Positions 54,626 to 64,000 of a DNA stretch of 64,000 bases are shown one piece after another. The stretch lies in NCBI GenBank assembly GCA_028583605.1, contig CM053325.1, forward strand, positions 47,810,987 through 47,874,986. The letters are read 5' to 3'. Below the pieces are notes generated by a model. It had not been told where the DNA came from. It saw nothing but the letters and a program-made list of their open reading frames with translations, and made no database searches. Each line of letters starts with the position of its first letter. Within the stretch, counting starts at the first letter, position 1. This DNA comes from Dastarcus helophoroides (lineage: Eukaryota; Arthropoda; Insecta; Coleoptera; Bothrideridae). Both the position numbers and the translations under genes were made by a program.

Positions 54626-55059
54626 AGAAAAATAAGATAAATATGAAAATGATAACATCCAATATGGCATCTATGAGAAATAACAAAGTTGACATAATTT
54701 TCCCGGAAATATTTGATTTTGGAAAAAAATAATGTACATCAATGGAAAGGCCTCAAAAAACAACTAATTACTTTTTTTCAATCGGACTTCAAATAAACAT
54801 GTTACAACTGATTTTTAAGAATGACGATTTTCTAAATAAAATCAAGAATTGGAATTCAATTGTTTTCTCAGCAGAATAATATTAGGCATTAAATTATGCG
54901 CTACTTTTCCCATTTAACCTTTCTTGTATCGCTAATGGTTAACGAGATCCCTATAGTGGAAATCAAATTTGGTCCAACCTATATATGAAACTTTTCACAT
55001 ATCTTTGGACAAAGAATCCGTTGTTAAAATTTTTCAACCTAATTTCGGGAGATCCTCTA

Positions 55060-55502
55060 AAAATTACGAATGTTTTGAAATGAGTTTTTCTCAAAATTCT
55101 GAGTTGAAACTCCCAATTTTTATTTTTTTTTAATATGACTGAAAGTTGAAATAAAAACCATTTTATAGAATTTTTAAGTTATCCTAAAATTCCGTCTTTT
55201 TTCTCAAAATTCCAAATTTAAATTCGAGGTATCAACCTTTTTTCGATGCTTCATTTATATTTCAGTTTTTTATGTAACTTTATTTTTTCTTTTGTCTGTA
55301 CCTTTTCTTCAAAATTTCGTGTGCAAATTTTAAACATAAAAAAAATAGAGAATAGGCACATTTTAGCAATTTTGGCGTACTTTTACCTAATTTCGACTCC
55401 TTTTACGAAAAGTTTTAGTTGAAATTAAAAAAAAAACCACACCGAAATTAGTTATTTTTGGTCGAAACTGGCCGAAACCGAAACTTCGGTGGGCCTCTAC
55501 TG
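55060..55502. repeat. AT-rich array, right part, ending in a hAT-type tip
   Basis: The array continues to about 55430 and is followed by a stretch ending GAAACTTCGGTGGGCCTCTACTG, shortened; its inverse begins CAGTAGAGGCCCACCGAAG, a tip typical of some hAT elements. No partner tip was found on the left, so it is a one-ended remnant. Confidence 0.5.
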
Positions 55503-55509
55503 AAAATTC

Positions 55510-56130
55510 CTTAAAAATAACAAATCTTAAAGGGAATAAATTAAAGTGATTATGATTACTGATTAAAATGCTGTTAACTATTAACCTATTTATCAACATT
55601 CACACTACATTAGAGCAAATTAAATATTTTTAGCACCAACAACGGTGGACTTTACCAACTAAATTGTGAGTTAATACCAAAATGCTTAAATTTGCTTTCC
55701 TTTCAAAAAAAAAAAATGAAGTAAAGAAAACATTTATCTTTAACGATAATCCATTTTGGAATAATAAATTTCTTTTAACATTAATAATAAAGACTTTTTA
55801 GATTTTTAATGCAAGCAATATAAGTTTTAATGTAATCATCTTCTCCAATATAAAAATAGTCCGATTTACTACGTGCAGAATCTCTAGAAAAACAAGAACA
55901 ATATTAGCGGTAGCATTAACTGCTGCATGAAGTAACCTTAACCTTAATAATTCCACAGAAACTTCCATTTTTAGAAATTAAGTAAAGGTTAAGAGAATTG
56001 AAAAATAGTTACCTCGTTTAGTAATTATTTAGAAGCATTTCACCATGTGCATTACATACATAACAATTTAGCAGTAAATTTTTTGAGACTTTCGTGGTAT
56101 GTGTACTTTGGTAAATAATATATTTAACAG
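55510..56130. other. AT-rich sequence upstream of the acyltransferase exon
   Basis: No gene feature recognised; may be intron of the acyltransferase gene if its first exons lie further left. Confidence 0.4.
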
Positions 56131-56406
56131 CCTTCAAAGAACAATTTCTTAAAAAATTCTATGGATTGGGATTAATTAAAAAACATGCAGTAAGTAAAAT
56201 TAAAATTAGTTTAATATTTTATTTAGTACAAACAATTATTTTCAGTTTTAGATTAGTTGATGAAGAAGGTTTAACACTTTTTAAACTAGCTTTCAATAAC
56301 TTTGATTTAGCGATTTTAGTTTGGTTTTACTTTTACATTATTAGTTGCATCTGGATCACTATGTTCTGTTTTTGGATAAGAATTACTATAAGAATACCAG
56401 TGGACC
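56131..56406 (+). CDS. Acyltransferase-like exon (first recognised)
   Basis: 91 full codons, read through a decoy donor (GCAGTAAGT at 56189) because splicing there would break the frame. Contains one helix before FRLVDEEG and one or two after it. Ends PVD plus C; the Gln codon is completed at 60128. The acceptor AACAG at 56130 is a likely but not proven left edge. Confidence 0.65.
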
Positions 56407-59400
56407 GTAAGTTTATTATAAGAAGCTTAAGTTTTGATGACATTATTTAGTTTACACTGAACATTTTTAATTCGACAGTACCTATGCAGGATGTTTCCTT
56501 CCGGTAACAGTGCGCTCCTGGTTCGCAACAAATTCTCTGACCACCATGTGCAGAGTATATGGTGTTAAGCTATGGTTTTAACTATTTTTGCAATTTATTT
56601 AAATTGGCAACGTAGCAGCCATGGTGGCACAGAGCTTAATGCGAACGGTACATGCCCAAATTTATTTGCAAAGTGATTTGACCCTTTCAGCACACATGTT
56701 CAAAGAAATGAGTAAACAAATTTGCAAATGTTATTTCAACAGTGAGCTAATTAGAGAGCATGTCGATTCTATTTGTGCACATCTCCTTTAACTTGCCCCA
56801 ATTTAGGTAAATTTTGATACAGTTGAAAAAACTTTGTCACTTTTCATTGTTTGGAAAAGCTATATCGTTATTCCGCAGTGTTACACGTTTAGAAAATTTA
56901 AAATAATATTAACCTTGACGCAAACTACCCTTATTTGATGAAATATTTTTAAACATGGCCATACACATGCAAATTCTCAGCTGGTAAAAAGGACCCGCCC
57001 ATACAAAAATAAGAGCTTTTAATTTGATCCTAATGTTTTTACAATCCTTAAAACTTGTATACAAATACCGCCACACACACACACACTCAAATACTACTTA
57101 TTTGCAAACATATTTACAACAAATTTGACCGTGTATGGTATTCATTCCATATACTCATCTTTTTCTATCTTCTCTTAAAATAAATGACATAATGACTGAG
57201 ATACCTTGCATATTCTGAATTATCAGGTGGTACTCGATGGTCGAAATGTAGCGACAAACAAAATATCTCTGTCTTAGAATCCAGCCAAACTGGTGAAAGA
57301 TTTTTCGTGAACGATAAATCGCGGCCGAAAATATTGTGAGGACAAGCAATAAATTGTTCTCCGTTAAGTGATTAAAATTTAATTTCTGCAATGGCTCTTT
57401 CGTGAACTAATCTTATTGTTCTGCTATTGGAAGATGACTTGATTCCTACTTATTTATTTCGCAAAAGACAATTTGGTGTTCATGCTATTCTATTAATAGG
57501 TTTAGAAGCAAGTATATGAAGTTTCATCACTTATACAAGCAACTACAAAAATATCTAAAAAGTTTTTCTACAACTTGAGATTTCTGTAGAAGCGTTCGAC
57601 TTAATAGCAAGCAAAATTGAAAAACGAACAGAAAAATGTACAACAAAATTACCTTGCCATAAAATGATTCTACTTCGTACCTCTTCATTAAAATTTCTTT
57701 GCAACAGGAAGTTATGCCGCGAGCGGTAGACGCAGAGTACGGAGTAGAATTAACCTGCAAATCACTTTTAATATCAAATAACGCTGAGACGGTACACCGA
57801 CCTCGGCTAGTGATTTGTCTCTATCGCTGAGGTAAGAAACAATGACCACTTTAATTTACTATAAAGTGTTTGAACTACTTTTTTGCCATCTATCGTCAGC
57901 TATTCATCATTCGCGAAAAATCCCTCGCCAGCGTGGCCGTACTCATCAGTCCTTACCATAACTTCAACTTCAAGGGATCAACCTTAAGTGGGTGCCAGGG
58001 CACAAACAAATGCAAGGGAATGAAGCTGCAGACCAACTTGCTATGCTAGAGAAGGATCTGCATCGTGATTTCTTAGACCTAAACCGGCTCTTGATTTTTT
58101 TAAAAGTCAGATCAACAATGAGTTCAAAAATTGAAAAACAAACAAAAATTGTCCACTGCGCTGGAAAAGAAGACAAAGGTCTACTTAGAACTCAGCAAAT
58201 CTTATTTGATGATGCCTCTTAACAGGACATTGCCCTATGAGGTACCAACGCAAGAAAATGGGTCAAGCTGAAACAGACTTATGTAGGTTTTGCGCAGAAG
58301 CTGCGAAGACTGCGGAATATGTACTATGCAAGTGCGATGCACTTGCACTTGCGTCCAACTTGGATGGGCGTCCTTAGGCCCCTCAGGTGTGGAAAAGCTC
58401 AATTCTAGGTCCATAATTAACTTTTACAAGAGTATGAACCTGCGAACTATATAGATCAGGGTAGAAACAAAAGATCTCCCTAGGTTGAGGTGCGGGGTGG
58501 ACGAAAAGAAACACGAAACGACCCATATTTATTCTAATCTAATCTGTCATTGTGGAAAACTCAGTCATTTTGTTCTGTAACACCTCAGAATTTTGGAATT
58601 AAATTTCACATTAGGTCTCGTATCGGCAGATACAAACTCTCTGTGAATAAACCCACAATATCAAAAACTGAATGTGCTCTGGGCTCTTTTTAGTCAAAGT
58701 GATGAAGTAATTTTCCATTGTGACGATCCTTATTTGGTATCGAGATAGTATCCAAAAACCGTATTTTCCTCACCTCTATGTTGTTCTTAAAACCATAAAA
58801 CGAAATTATAGCTAATGTCCTCCTCATGTTAGAATCTTCCTTTTTTCATGGCTAGTGCCATAGAATATTGCAGATGCTTTGATTGCATTCCGAATAAAAG
58901 AGGCCTCATAGCAGTTGAAATTTTGTTGAAAATTTCATCGTTATCAACGCATATTTGGCCATTTTTGTTTATTTTGTGTTGGGTCCTAAGCATTATTTCT
59001 GAAATCTTTCTTGATATATTTTGTGTCTCTGTGATGGCCTTAGTAAGTTCAGAATAAAACTTCATTGGCCATTGAGCAATTCCAAACATAGACGAACACA
59101 ACATTAAAAAACTTCAGTCACAAATTAATACAGTGTTTGTAATATTTGACAGTAGTTGTGTTTCTATATCTGTAATTTCGAGTAGTTTCGGGTTCCCACA
59201 ATGTAATTTTCTGATTGATTCTCAAAATAGCATGCACCGTGTTGAAAGCTTTTTTTTCATCGAATAGAAATAATCGGCACAGAAATTCTACTAGCTATTG
59301 ATTGATGAAAAAATTAACTTATTAAATCATTCAGTTACAATTTAGATGTACATATGTAATCGTTGCATTTATTTTTAACAGCTAGGGGTGGATATCTTAT

Positions 59401-62400
59401 TAAATGAACTCCAGGGCCATTTACTAGGCAACTAGCTTGAATTTGTTAACTGCCGAATATGATGAGATAACACAAGAGTGCGTTTAGATTAGAGACTTAT
59501 TTCATGATAAAAATCTCAGGTATATGAGATTAAATTTCCTTGCCCGTTTACACTAGGCCCCAAATGTAGCTGAATAAAATTGCTGACACTTTTCGCTGAG
59601 ATAAAGTGTCAACATAAAATGTCTTTACTGCTTTAAATGATTAATAGGTTTTGTCTAATTAAATTTGCAAATTAGTTATATGGAATAGTACCTCAATATT
59701 TTAAGTGATATACAATAGTTAATCCCATGAAATATCTCGAGAGAAAGTGGACGACTACAACTTCTGAGATATATGTCAAACACTGGCTGACATTTGTCTC
59801 GTCATTTTGTGTTGAGTAATTTATCTCAGCTGTGTGATTAGTCTCAGATAGCTTCTTCTCTTAGGATGGTTTACACTTAATATATTATTAGGTCAGAGAG
59901 AAACAAAGTTTCTAATCTAAACGTACCCTAACGAGTATCTCATGAACTTTGGCAAATGCCTTTGGTAAATAAACCATCCTAGCAGTTACAGCAATAGCGT
60001 GCGTTGAGTGTATGCCAATTTTCAAGCATTCTTATGGCTGCATCAGCACAAATCGCTTTTTAAAGAAAATTGAACCAAATTACCTTAAATAATTTGATTG
60101 TTAATTTTAATGTATTTTATGTTTTAGAACTAAGGAGATGGACTTTATTTGGGATATTTATTCTCGGCCTTTACTATTTATGTTGGCTTTGTTTGATTCA
60201 TTATTTGGTTAAGGAATTCAAGACAGCTGTTGCTGTAAGAATGGCTTTATTTTTAGAGGCGGTGAGTTTACGAACCTTTTTAGTACCATTTTATCATAAA
60301 ACAAGAATCTTGTTCGCCAAACTAACAACAAAACTTTGGAGAATTGGGAAAGTTATTTATGATAAGGTCAGAAGTCATTACTATTAGTTTCAATTAAATG
60401 TTCTGTAATAAAATAGTGCGAAGGTGTTACCCTTTACTTTAGGGTAACCTTTAGGGTTGCATCAGACTTCTGGTCATTACTAGTAGTCTTCGTACAATTA
60501 ATAATCAAACTCCATAGAGCTGGATGTTCGGTCTAAAGGCAGTTCATCAGCAAGTTACCTTTTTACACTGGTTTCGGTTTCAGTAACCTATTTCAATTAT
60601 GAAGGAAGTTATCACACCAAATTTTCATACTAATTAAGCGACTTTTTGGTTTTTTAATCCGATAATAAAATTTCATTACATTAAATTCAGTAAAACTATC
60701 CAGTTTTTATATTAATGGAAGCATCCTTGACTAAAACACTAAACAAAGAGTAAGGTTCGTTGAGAAAAACTTCTTCACCACATGGATACTACCAGTGTTG
60801 CCAATTTATAAAAGGATAGAGTTGTTTTCTTAACTAACTTTAATGGTTTTATTATTATATTGTACTGAAAGATTCACATATGCTGGTTGACTTACAATAA
60901 GAATATTACATATCGCTTATAATCATCTTGCTCTGCCCATCTAATATATTATATTCTGTTCTTTACATGCGTTATTCTCATGGACTCAAATTTTTCAGTA
61001 AGTACGGTGTACAGTGTGGAACACCCAAATGGAATAAACTCCGTATCTCACATCAGCTATTCTAGAAATTTGTAAAAAATCTCGAGACACGTCAATTTTT
61101 TTTTTAGATTATAAAATGACATCCTCCACCGTAAATATTTTATCCCTAGATGCAATCCTCTTTCAACCCCTAAATTTTTAAACCGAAAGCAGGGGCTTGT
61201 TATACCTCATTTAACAGGTCATTTCATTCTCTCCTCAAAAATGTCATAGTTGCCATATTTATTTAAAAAATTAACACTAAAAAAGTTAATTTCAATTTTC
61301 AACAACAGAATATAAATTTAATATTTTCATTTAATAAAATAAAAAACAAACCATTTTTAATGTAGGAGATGTTCAAAATGGGCACCTCCAATATCTTGGC
61401 AGTAATCAGCTACGTCGCGAGGTTTGTTTTTATACACTGTACTTTTCACATAGGCCCATAAAAAAGTCCAAAGGCATCAAGTGTGGTGATCGTGGTGGCC
61501 ATATCCACCGATTTGGAAATGTAAAATCAAGATATTGCCGAAGATTGACTTGGTACTGTGGTGGTGCTCCATTTTGCTGGAACCATATTACATTAGCTGG
61601 AACGTGTGGATTTTCTTGCGCTGGATATAAGTTTACCAAAGCTATTACAATGTTGTTTTGGAGCAATGTTAAATAATTACTTTCATTTAAATATGCATCA
61701 ATGAAAAATGGATCCAATAACGTGGTCTCCAATAATACGAGCCCAAACATTAACTTTTTCAGGGTTCTGTGTATGCAATTCTCTCATCCAGTGGGGATTT
61801 TCACTAGTGTAATAGCGACAGTTTTGACGATTTACATGACCGTAAAGAGTAAAAGTGGACTCATCAGAAAACAATATGTTTTCCATTTGGATGACATAAT
61901 TATCTAATCTGTGCCTCATTTGGTCACAAAAATGTGTTGTTCTATCAAAATCATCATCACTGAGCTCTTAATATGGTGTCAGTTTATAAAGATGCATTTT
62001 ATTTTCTTTCAGTAGACGAATAATCGAGAAATGACTAACATTTAGTGCTGCAACTACTTGTCGACTTGAAGAATGTGGATTTTCTTGAAACTCATTCATT
62101 ATTTCCAATTTGGTATCATTAGTTAATGCATTGGAGGGTTCTTTTCTTAGCTTTCGTACATGTCCATGTTCTTGAAAATGCTTCTCGATTTTACTAATTC
62201 AACCTTGGAATATAGGCAGGAAATTTTTGTTGAAATAAGACGAGCAACTTTGACCTATGATCTTGCTCTATCTCCATAACCAATCATTTGTAAAATTATT
62301 ATTTTATGCATTTCTGCCAAATGACCCACATTAAATCTTCAAAATGTGCAAAAAGATAAGTGAAGCACGATACTGACTACTGTATAATTCTTTCACAGTT

Positions 62401-63922
62401 TTAGGAAGTTACTGGGATGTTTTTGACAAAAAGTACAATTGACCATGATAAGGTTGATAAGTTTTTAGTTTTCCTTTTTTACAAAATCAAAAAAGGATAT
62501 CGAAATTAATTTTGGTTCCTTTATGATTATTGAGGACGAACCGGATGAGCCGCTATTAATTGTTATTGCAGAAATTTCCATCTACTTGATAACATGTTTT
62601 TGTTATTGTTTATTTTTTAAATAAATGTAGCAACCATGACATTTTCGAATAAAGATTGAAAAGACCTTTCAAATGAGGTATACCAAACTCCCACCAATTA
62701 AAAAATTTAAGGGTTGAAAAGGTAACTCTAGGGATAACATTTTTGTGATGCAGGATGTCATCTTATAATCTAAAATTGACCTGTCTCGGGATTTTTCATA
62801 AATATGTACAATAACTGATATATTGAATTTATTCCATTTGGCTGTTCCTCACAGTATATTTAATAATATGTTACATTTTAAATTTTATTTTGTTTTTGAT
62901 AATTCTTTTTTTATTTCTAGGTAAGACTACTAATGAAGCAACATGCCTTTGTTGTAAGCAATTTAAGAAGTTTAAAAGAAACTCCAAAAAATAAACGAGG
63001 GTACCTAAAATTACCAAGAATGAGTCAATATTTTTATTTTTCCTTTGCACCTACACTTGTCTACAAGCAAATAATTTACAGGTAAATCAGTAAAATTAGT
63101 AGTATACTAACATGTGATATGCATTTATTGAAATAAGGATCAGCAAGTAACGACTTCGATCCTGTATTAAAAGTGTGGTAACGGACTATGAAGTGATAAA
63201 TTAGTTATAGCGGATTGCTCTGACTGCTTTAGCAGGATTTAGCACTCAGTTGTTGAGCTGTATAATAATCATTCATACAGAAATGTCTATCTTCAAACCG
63301 CCCTCCAGAGATTTCGATAAAACCGAATGATCTGGAGCATGATCTTAAAAATAAATATTCGCGCTCCCCTAATGTGATGTATTAATTAATTTTATGTAAA
63401 TGCGTTCAGAGTCTTTGTTAAATAAAGTATTTAAATTCAAGGTATATTTTTAATCGAACTGGCAACAGGTATTTATTACTCTAGAAATTGAGTTGTATGC
63501 TCAACATTAACATCTCTATGTATTCTGATAAAAAAGTTGCCCATCAGAAATAGTTTAAAAAATTATCGTTTTACTGATCTGCTACTATTAACCATTATTT
63601 AACAAAAATATTTTGATCATATCGATCTTTTTTTTCTATTTTCAGAAATATACGTATAAGGTGGAAAGTAATAATTAAATCTCTTTTAAGTTTTCTGATA
63701 AATCTTTATGTAGCTTACATTGTTTTCATTAAAGTACTACGCCAGCAATATAATGACTGTGATCGTTATCAGCATACCTGGCTGGATGTCGTTAGAATTA
63801 CTTCCTGTACATTTATTTGTGGCTTTATTGTTACGACAGTTGCCTACAATCTGGTTCTAATAACGCCCCAAGTTTTTTTTGGAGAGATTTTAAGTTATAG
63901 GCAGCAAGAAAAATTAAATTTG
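56131..63922 (+). CDS. Sterol O-acyltransferase-like (MBOAT) gene, partial
   Basis: Four exons seen: 56131-56406, 60128-60261, 62921-63081, 63646-63922, all joined in frame. Product segments: KFYGLGLIKKHAVSKIKISL, a hydrophobic helix, FRLVDEEGLTLFKLAFNNFD (family: start of first membrane helix and the xDEGRL-type loop), several membrane helices, VRLLMKQHAFVVSNLRSL, and PRMSQYFYFSFAPTLVYKQI, which matches the family's QYLYFLFAPTLIYR-type motif, then IRIRWKVIIKSL. Known family role: esterification of sterols with fatty acids in the ER membrane. The catalytic His/Asn part (HDW and FYxDWWN) lies beyond the right edge, and N-terminal exons were not found. The sequence is divergent, so it could be a specialised relative. 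Confidence 0.8.
57071..57087. repeat. Short (CA)n microsatellite
   Basis: About seven CA dinucleotides. In the intron between 56406 and 60128. Confidence 0.8.
57955..58560 (+). mobile_element. LINE family C, RNase H and 3' tail
   Basis: Plus strand: LKWVPGHKQMQGNEAADQLA, the terminal RNase H motif, then EKDLHRDFLDLNRLLIFLK matching the minus-strand copy at about 6570-6600, and a 3' UTR GACGAAAAGAAACACGAAAC shared with 6080-6120. It ends near 58545 in a short ATTCTAATCTAATCT tail. Frames are broken. Sits in the acyltransferase intron. Confidence 0.75.
58570..59470. other. Intron sequence without recognised element
   Basis: An open frame of 69-91 codons exists on both strands at 58829-59104, but no family resemblance was seen. 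Nothing else is recognisable. Confidence 0.4.
59475..59930. mobile_element. MITE of about 455 bp, probably Harbinger-like
   Basis: Tips AGAGTGCGTTTAGATTAGAG and, inverted, AGGGTACGTTTAGATTAGAA. Right flank is TAA after CCC, as in the Harbinger element; the left flank is altered. Internal inverted stretches include GAGATAAAGTGTCA and TGACATTTGTCTCG. Noncoding. Confidence 0.6.
60128..60261 (+). CDS. Acyltransferase-like exon 2 of those seen
   Basis: LRRWTLFGIFILGLYYLCWL and CLIHYLVKEFKTAVAVRMAL, ending FLEA at donor GTGAGT. The FLEA|VRLLMK junction matches the family's FEQVRF-type sequence. If unspliced, the frame would run 42 more codons to a stop at 60385. Confidence 0.8.
60270..61009. other. 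Acyltransferase intron, left part
   Basis: AT-rich; no element ends or coding sequence found apart from the open extension of the preceding exon up to 60387. Confidence 0.4.
61010..62856 (-). mobile_element. Complete Tc1/mariner-type element with long TIRs
   Basis: Tips TACAGTGTGGAACACCCAAA and, inverted, TACTGTGAGGAACAGCCAAA, flanked by TA. The terminal repeats run about 280 bp each (to about 61290 and from about 62570), sharing GGAATAAA, GATGTCATTTTATAATCTA-like, and AAAGGTCTTT/ACAGGTCATT blocks. A transposase gene lies between on the minus strand. Inserted in the acyltransferase intron. Confidence 0.85.
61420..62330 (-). pseudogene. Tc1/mariner-type transposase, inactive
   Basis: From about 62330 down: N-terminal helix-turn-helix remnants, then ENILFSDESTFTLYGHVNRQ (first recognised Asp in FSDES), WMRELHTQNPEKVNVWARI, NVIWFQQNGAPPQYQVNLRQ and NRWIWPPRSPHLMPLDFF. 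The usual second catalytic Asp in QxDGAPPH is Asn here, and the third in RSPDL is His. Stops and frame shifts occur near 61720 and 62190. Both sequence damage and lost catalytic residues make it dead. Confidence 0.85.
62921..63081 (+). CDS. Acyltransferase-like exon 3 of those seen
   Basis: Most diagnostic exon: VRLLMKQHAFVVSNLR, then KLPRMSQYFYFSFAPTLVYK. Corresponds to the conserved cytosolic loop of ACAT/SOAT enzymes before the later helices. Confidence 0.88.
63090..63640. other. Acyltransferase intron between 63081 and 63646
   Basis: No element ends or coding sequence recognised. Confidence 0.5.
63646..63922 (+). CDS. Acyltransferase-like exon 4 of those seen
   Basis: NIRIRWKVIIKSLLSFL, a membrane helix, then a lumenal loop QQYNDCDRYQHTWLDVVR, another helix (SCTFICGFIVTTVAYNLVLI) and GEILSYRQQEKLNL. 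Ends phase 0 at donor GTGAGT; the gene continues past the window. Confidence 0.8.
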
Positions 63923-64000
63923 GTGAGTAATATTACCGTAAGTATGCATATAACAAAACTGAAATAAACACTTTGGCAGCGAATACTTCGTTTATTAGGG

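Larger units (their letters stand above)
51796..55059. mobile_element. Long-TIR element with three nested insertions
   Basis: Tips TACAGGGTGTCTCGGAATTA and, inverted, TAGAGGATCTCCCGAAATTA; matching continues to GGATTCTTTGTC/CAGATTCTTTGTC. Inner arms also match: AAAATGTAAGTGGGCCATGG at 52238 is inverted at about 53699-53718 (CCATGGCCCACTTACATTTA). Inside are a solo LTR (52554-52927), a LINE tail (53035-53670) and a MITE (53895-54625). No transposase. Tip style shared with the elements at 12332, 28185, 28643 and 32643. Confidence 0.72.

Noticed and set aside
56190..56245. 56-bp intron with canonical GTAAGT and TTTTCAG
   Set aside because: Removing it brings a stop codon into frame directly after the junction; reading through keeps a hydrophobic helix where the family has one.

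Overview
The window is nuclear DNA of an insect, most likely a beetle. This rests on an AT-rich, intron-bearing sequence, an insect-type NMDA receptor subunit 1 gene, a cuticle-protein-like gene with a split signal peptide, and a dense load of insect-type transposons (LINEs, Tc1/mariner-like, hAT, PIF/Harbinger, piggyBac, Helitron, solo LTRs, probably Crypton). Three host genes are on the + strand, none on the - strand. The beetle assignment is inference; no species marker was seen.

Layout. 1-10.7 kb: intergenic, with degraded LINEs (2.4-3.35, 4.4-5.7 and 6.1-7.9 kb, all - strand), half of a Tc1/mariner-type element (3.65-4.33 kb) and an AT-rich degenerate array (8.45-9.5 kb). 10.76-15.96 kb: promoter and four coding exons of a secreted Ala/Gln-rich, probably cuticular, protein of 249 aa. 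17.18-40.30 kb: Nmdar1, 14 coding exons, 946 aa, apparently intact. Intron 1 (5.9 kb) holds a 4-kb hAT-like element; intron 10 (9.7 kb) holds a triple nest of elements, a minisatellite, a foldback element, a Helitron and a solo LTR nested in a long-TIR element, and a deleted piggyBac; intron 11 holds a CpG-rich inverted repeat. 40.3-45.6 kb: intergenic, with a foldback element, a 284-bp tandem repeat carrying tRNA-like sequences, and a hairpin. 45.62-51.17 kb: a complete PIF/Harbinger element with TAA target duplications. It contains a hAT element, which contains a Crypton-like remnant, which contains a hAT MITE. 51.8-55.06 kb: a long-TIR element with a solo LTR, a LINE fragment and a MITE inside it. 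56.13-63.92 kb: exons of a sterol O-acyltransferase-like (MBOAT) gene that runs off the right edge, with a LINE tail, a MITE and a complete but dead Tc1/mariner element in its introns.

How parts relate. The three host genes have no evident functional link (cuticle, synaptic glycine/glutamate receptor, sterol ester synthesis). In the Harbinger element the exons of its two genes interleave on opposite strands: each gene has an intron containing an exon of the other. The DNA-binding (MADF/BESS) reading frame is open while the transposase is broken, partly by a 13-bp tandem duplication. The window records several layers of insertion that can be ordered by nesting. Coordinates of element ends come from matching terminal inverted repeats and target-site duplications by eye; superfamily names without visible transposase are inferences from those ends.
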